A stretch of 64,000 nt of DNA from Pseudoalteromonas sp. SMS1 (GTDB lineage: Bacteria; Pseudomonadota; Gammaproteobacteria; Enterobacterales; Alteromonadaceae), in contig NZ_JAKGBI010000006.1 in assembly GCF_021530565.1 (NCBI RefSeq), forward strand, positions 124,001 through 188,000. The letters run 5' to 3'. The notes under the pieces were generated by a model that did no database searches, had not been told where the DNA came from, and worked only from the letters and a program-made list of their open reading frames with translations. Positions 61,553-64,000 of this stretch are shown here, in pieces. Positions within the stretch are counted from its first letter, which is position 1. Each line of letters opens with the position of its first letter. The position numbers and the translations under genes were made by a program.

Positions 61553-64000
61553 CCATCGCCAGTATTATCGCTGATTTTGAAAGTCGCGGCGTTTACCTAT
61601 GGGCCGATCAAGGTAACTTAAAATTTAAGGCCCCTGCTGGGGTCATGACGCCAGCACTTAAAACACAATTAAAAGACAACAAGACGGCGCTTATCGACTA
61701 TTTAAGCGACCCAGTTATGGCGGCCATCGAACCGAATCACGCCGATCGCCATCAGCCGTTTCCGTTGACAGATTTACAGGTCGCTTACTTAGTTGGCCGC
61801 AATAATGCCGTCGAGTACGGTGGCGTTGGCTGTCACAGTTACATTGAATTGGACCTGCCGACGATTGATGCGAAACGTCTGCAAACAGCATGGCACAAGT
61901 TGGTTGAACGCCACGATATGCTGCGCGCCATCATCAACCTTGATGGCACTCAGCAAATTGTCGCACAGGTGACACCAAAGGCTATCCGTATCCATGAGTT
62001 TGCAGAGTGTGACCCACAGACTCGCCAAGATAAGCTATTAGCTCTTCGCGAACAACTGGCGCACCGCCACTATCAACCAGATACATGGCCACAGTATGAC
62101 TTACACCTGAGCCAAACAGGTGAAGGATCAATACTGCATTTTTCTATCGATTTACTGATTGCTGATTTTGCTAGTATTCAAATTATGCTCGCTGAACTCG
62201 GCGAGTTATATAACCATCCAGAGCGCACACTTGCGCCTCTGGGTGTGTCTTACCGCGACATTGTGATTGCGCGCAAAGCCTTGTTAGAACACCCAAAAAC
62301 AGCACAGCGTTATGAGCAGCATAAAGCTTATTGGTTGGAGCGTATTAAAACACTGCCTGCACCACCCGAGTTACCGCGCGCAAAGAACACGGGTAATGAC
62401 GAAAACGTGTCATTTTCTCGCTTGCATTTTAATCTAGCGTCTGACCTGTGGCAGCGCCTTAGTGAACGTGCAAAAGGCCACAAATTAACACCTTCTAGCC
62501 TTGTGTTGGCAGCATTTACAGAGGTGATTGGCCGCTGGTCACGTCGCCCTGATTTTTGTTTGAACCTCACCATGCTTAACCGCGCCAATGTGCACCCTGA
62601 TGTGCGAGGTGTGGTCGGCGACTTTATTGCTGTTAATGTGTTGGGTGTGTCGCCTGATCCACAAGCAGGCTTTGCACAGCGCGCAAGTCAGTTGCAGCAG
62701 CAACTTTGGCGCGACTTAGAACACAGCGACTTTACAGGCGTTGAAGTACTGCGTGCGATGAACCAAAACCAGCAAAGCAACACCATAGTGCCGATTGTTT
62801 ACACCAGTACCCTAGGTTTATCTGGTGATGAACTAGATAGCAACCAATTTATGCACGACGCGCAGCTGCGCTACGGCATCACTCAAACACCTCAAGTGTG
62901 GTTAGATTGCCAAGCAACAGAGCGTGCTGGTGAACTGGTTGTGGACTGGGACATCCGCCAAGGCATTTTCCAAGATGGTGTTATAGAGCAAGCACATCAA
63001 GCATTTTGTACGCTACTACGTGCACTGGCGAATAACGATGCCCTGTGGCAGTCCACTAGCCCTGTGAGTTTGCCAGCGCAAACACAAGCGCATATTGCAG
63101 CGCTAAACGACACCAAGACAGAACAGGTTAAAGGGTATTTGCATTCTGGCTTTGCTCAGCATGCTCTGCAATCTCCAGACCAAATCGCGGTAGTGGATCA
63201 ACATGGTAGCATGAGTTACCGACAACTTGCAGAGTTGGCACTGCAGATCAGGCACTCCTTTGTCGACTCGGTTAAACCAGGCGACCATATCGCAATCGTC
63301 TCTGACAAAAGTACGCAACAAATTGCAGCGGTGTTAGCTGTCTTGTTCGCCGATTGTGTATATGTCCCCATCGAAGCGCAACACCCGTTGGCACGCCAGC
63401 AATCGATTATTGCCAACTCTGGTGCTAAGGTCGTGCTGACGGAATCAGTCTATTTAGGCCAAGACTTTGGCCCAGATATTTCTGTTATCCCATTTGATCA
63501 GGTGCTGCCAACCATGCCTGAACAAGACTATAAACACCTGTTGGACGCTTTTGGACAGCGCCGACAGCAACAAACATTTGTCGACGCGCCGGCCTATGTC
63601 ATTTATACCTCGGGGACAACGGGCCAACCGAAAGGGGTGCAGCTATCGCACGGTGCAGCACTGAATACGGTACTTGAGATCAACCGCCTGCATGATGTCA
63701 GTCCTCAAGATAAAACTTTGGGGCTGGTAAGTTATGGCTTTGACCTCTCAATTTGGGATATCTTCGGAACACTGTCGGCGGGCGCGACACTGGTATTGCC
63801 AGATCAAGAATTAAGAGGCGACCCAAACCATTGGCATCACGTGATTGCCAAACATAAAGTGAGCCTTTGGAACTCGGTGCCCGCACAAATGCAGATGCTG
63901 ATGACCAGCTTACCGTGGGCGGAAGAGCAAAACCTCAGCACAGTCAGGTTAGCCATGCTCTCTGGCGATTGGATCCCCGTCCAACTCGCACAGCAAGTAG
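61549..64000 (+). CDS. NRPS with TubC-type docking domain, Cy and A domains (3' end beyond window)
   Basis: Partial; 817 codons lie in the window. Residues 1-52 (MTIASIIADFESRGVYLWAD) read as a TubC-N docking domain that accepts the preceding chain. A cyclization domain (about 68-490) carries the DLLIADFAS motif (D201, D206, S209) and resembles Cy1 of the previous protein (GGVGCHSYIELD) more than Cy2/Cy3. An adenylation domain begins near 528, with YTSGTTGQPKG near 686 and FDLSIWDIFG; its visible specificity positions read D-L-W-N-M-S, not the D-L-Y of the other three, and the rest is cut off. The start overlaps the previous stop by ATGA. Later domains, reductase, thioesterase or PKS parts lie outside. 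Confidence 0.92.
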   Translation, partial: MTIASIIADFESRGVYLWADQGNLKFKAPAGVMTPALKTQLKDNKTALIDYLSDPVMAAIEPNHADRHQPFPLTDLQVAYLVGRNNAVEYGGVGCHSYIELDLPTIDAKRLQTAWHKLVERHDMLRAIINLDGTQQIVAQVTPKAIRIHEFAECDPQTRQDKLLALREQLAHRHYQPDTWPQYDLHLSQTGEGSILHFSIDLLIADFASIQIMLAELGELYNHPERTLAPLGVSYRDIVIARKALLEHPKTAQRYEQHKAYWLERIKTLPAPPELPRAKNTGNDENVSFSRLHFNLASDLWQRLSERAKGHKLTPSSLVLAAFTEVIGRWSRRPDFCLNLTMLNRANVHPDVRGVVGDFIAVNVLGVSPDPQAGFAQRASQLQQQLWRDLEHSDFTGVEVLRAMNQNQQSNTIVPIVYTSTLGLSGDELDSNQFMHDAQLRYGITQTPQVWLDCQATERAGELVVDWDIRQGIFQDGVIEQAHQAFCTLLRALANNDALWQSTSPVSLPAQTQAHIAALNDTKTEQVKGYLHSGFAQHALQSPDQIAVVDQHGSMSYRQLAELALQIRHSFVDSVKPGDHIAIVSDKSTQQIAAVLAVLFADCVYVPIEAQHPLARQQSIIANSGAKVVLTESVYLGQDFGPDISVIPFDQVLPTMPEQDYKHLLDAFGQRRQQQTFVDAPAYVIYTSGTTGQPKGVQLSHGAALNTVLEINRLHDVSPQDKTLGLVSYGFDLSIWDIFGTLSAGATLVLPDQELRGDPNHWHHVIAKHKVSLWNSVPAQMQMLMTSLPWAEEQNLSTVRLAMLSGDWIPVQLAQQV

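Overview
The window looks like chromosomal DNA of a marine gammaproteobacterium of the Alteromonadales, most likely Pseudoalteromonas or a close relative. This rests on the gene repertoire (TonB-dependent receptor of the carbohydrate type, many CadC-like winged-helix regulators, the conserved tesA-ybbA-ybbP block, AT-rich spacers). It is an inference, because there is no rRNA or other taxonomic marker. The only stable RNA gene seen is tRNA-Ala(GGC) at 28448-28523. No insertion sequence, integrase or CRISPR array was found.

Layout. (a) 12-3335, minus strand: a three-gene HlyD / ABC ATPase / FtsX-type permease operon, preceded by a well-formed sigma-54 promoter and an upstream array of GTGTCC/GGACAC boxes. 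(b) 3748-5793: a solitary, AT-rich NACHT-type NTPase, a candidate anti-phage protein. (c) 6441-8615: a surface lipoprotein with four fasciclin domains, the last one interrupted by another domain. (d) 8676-15620: a sugar-uptake locus with ROK kinase, MFS transporter, TonB-dependent receptor and divergent AraC regulator; a perfect 16-bp inverted repeat lies in the divergent control region. (e) 15712-22395: class D beta-lactamase-like protein, ybbP-ybbA/tesA, and a two-component pair. (f) 22701-38819: regulators, a DJ-1-family protein, a hybrid sensor kinase, tRNA-Ala, redox and detoxification enzymes (FMN reductase, GST, VOC protein, pirin), a PQQ-type beta-propeller whose ribosome-binding site is buried in a hairpin, and a CadC-like regulator with a TPR-like periplasmic part. 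(g) 39047-44483: a decayed cobalamin-binding-protein-like gene, a serine hydrolase, an SDR/AraC pair and an amidohydrolase lipoprotein.

(h) 44623-64000 is the most interesting region: a salicylate-capped, thiazoline-type nonribosomal peptide (siderophore or metallophore) locus that continues past the right edge. Two exporter-fold ABC half-transporters of the YbtP/YbtQ kind (44623-48189, minus) face three biosynthetic genes (plus). The first is an unusual single protein joining a salicyl-AMP ligase (YbtE-like) to a salicylate synthase (Irp9/MbtI-like). The second is a 3252-residue NRPS read as ArCP-Cy-A-PCP-Cy-A-PCP-Cy-A-PCP, with three adenylation domains carrying nearly the cysteine code. 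The third starts with a TubC-type docking domain, then another Cy and A domain, and is cut by the window end. The predicted intermediate is salicylate followed by three consecutive Cys-derived units (up to three thiazolines), longer than the yersiniabactin or pyochelin pattern. The third Cy domain has Asn in place of the first Asp of its DxxxxDxxS motif, so that ring may not close normally. The genes are tightly coupled (3-bp gap, then an ATGA overlap).
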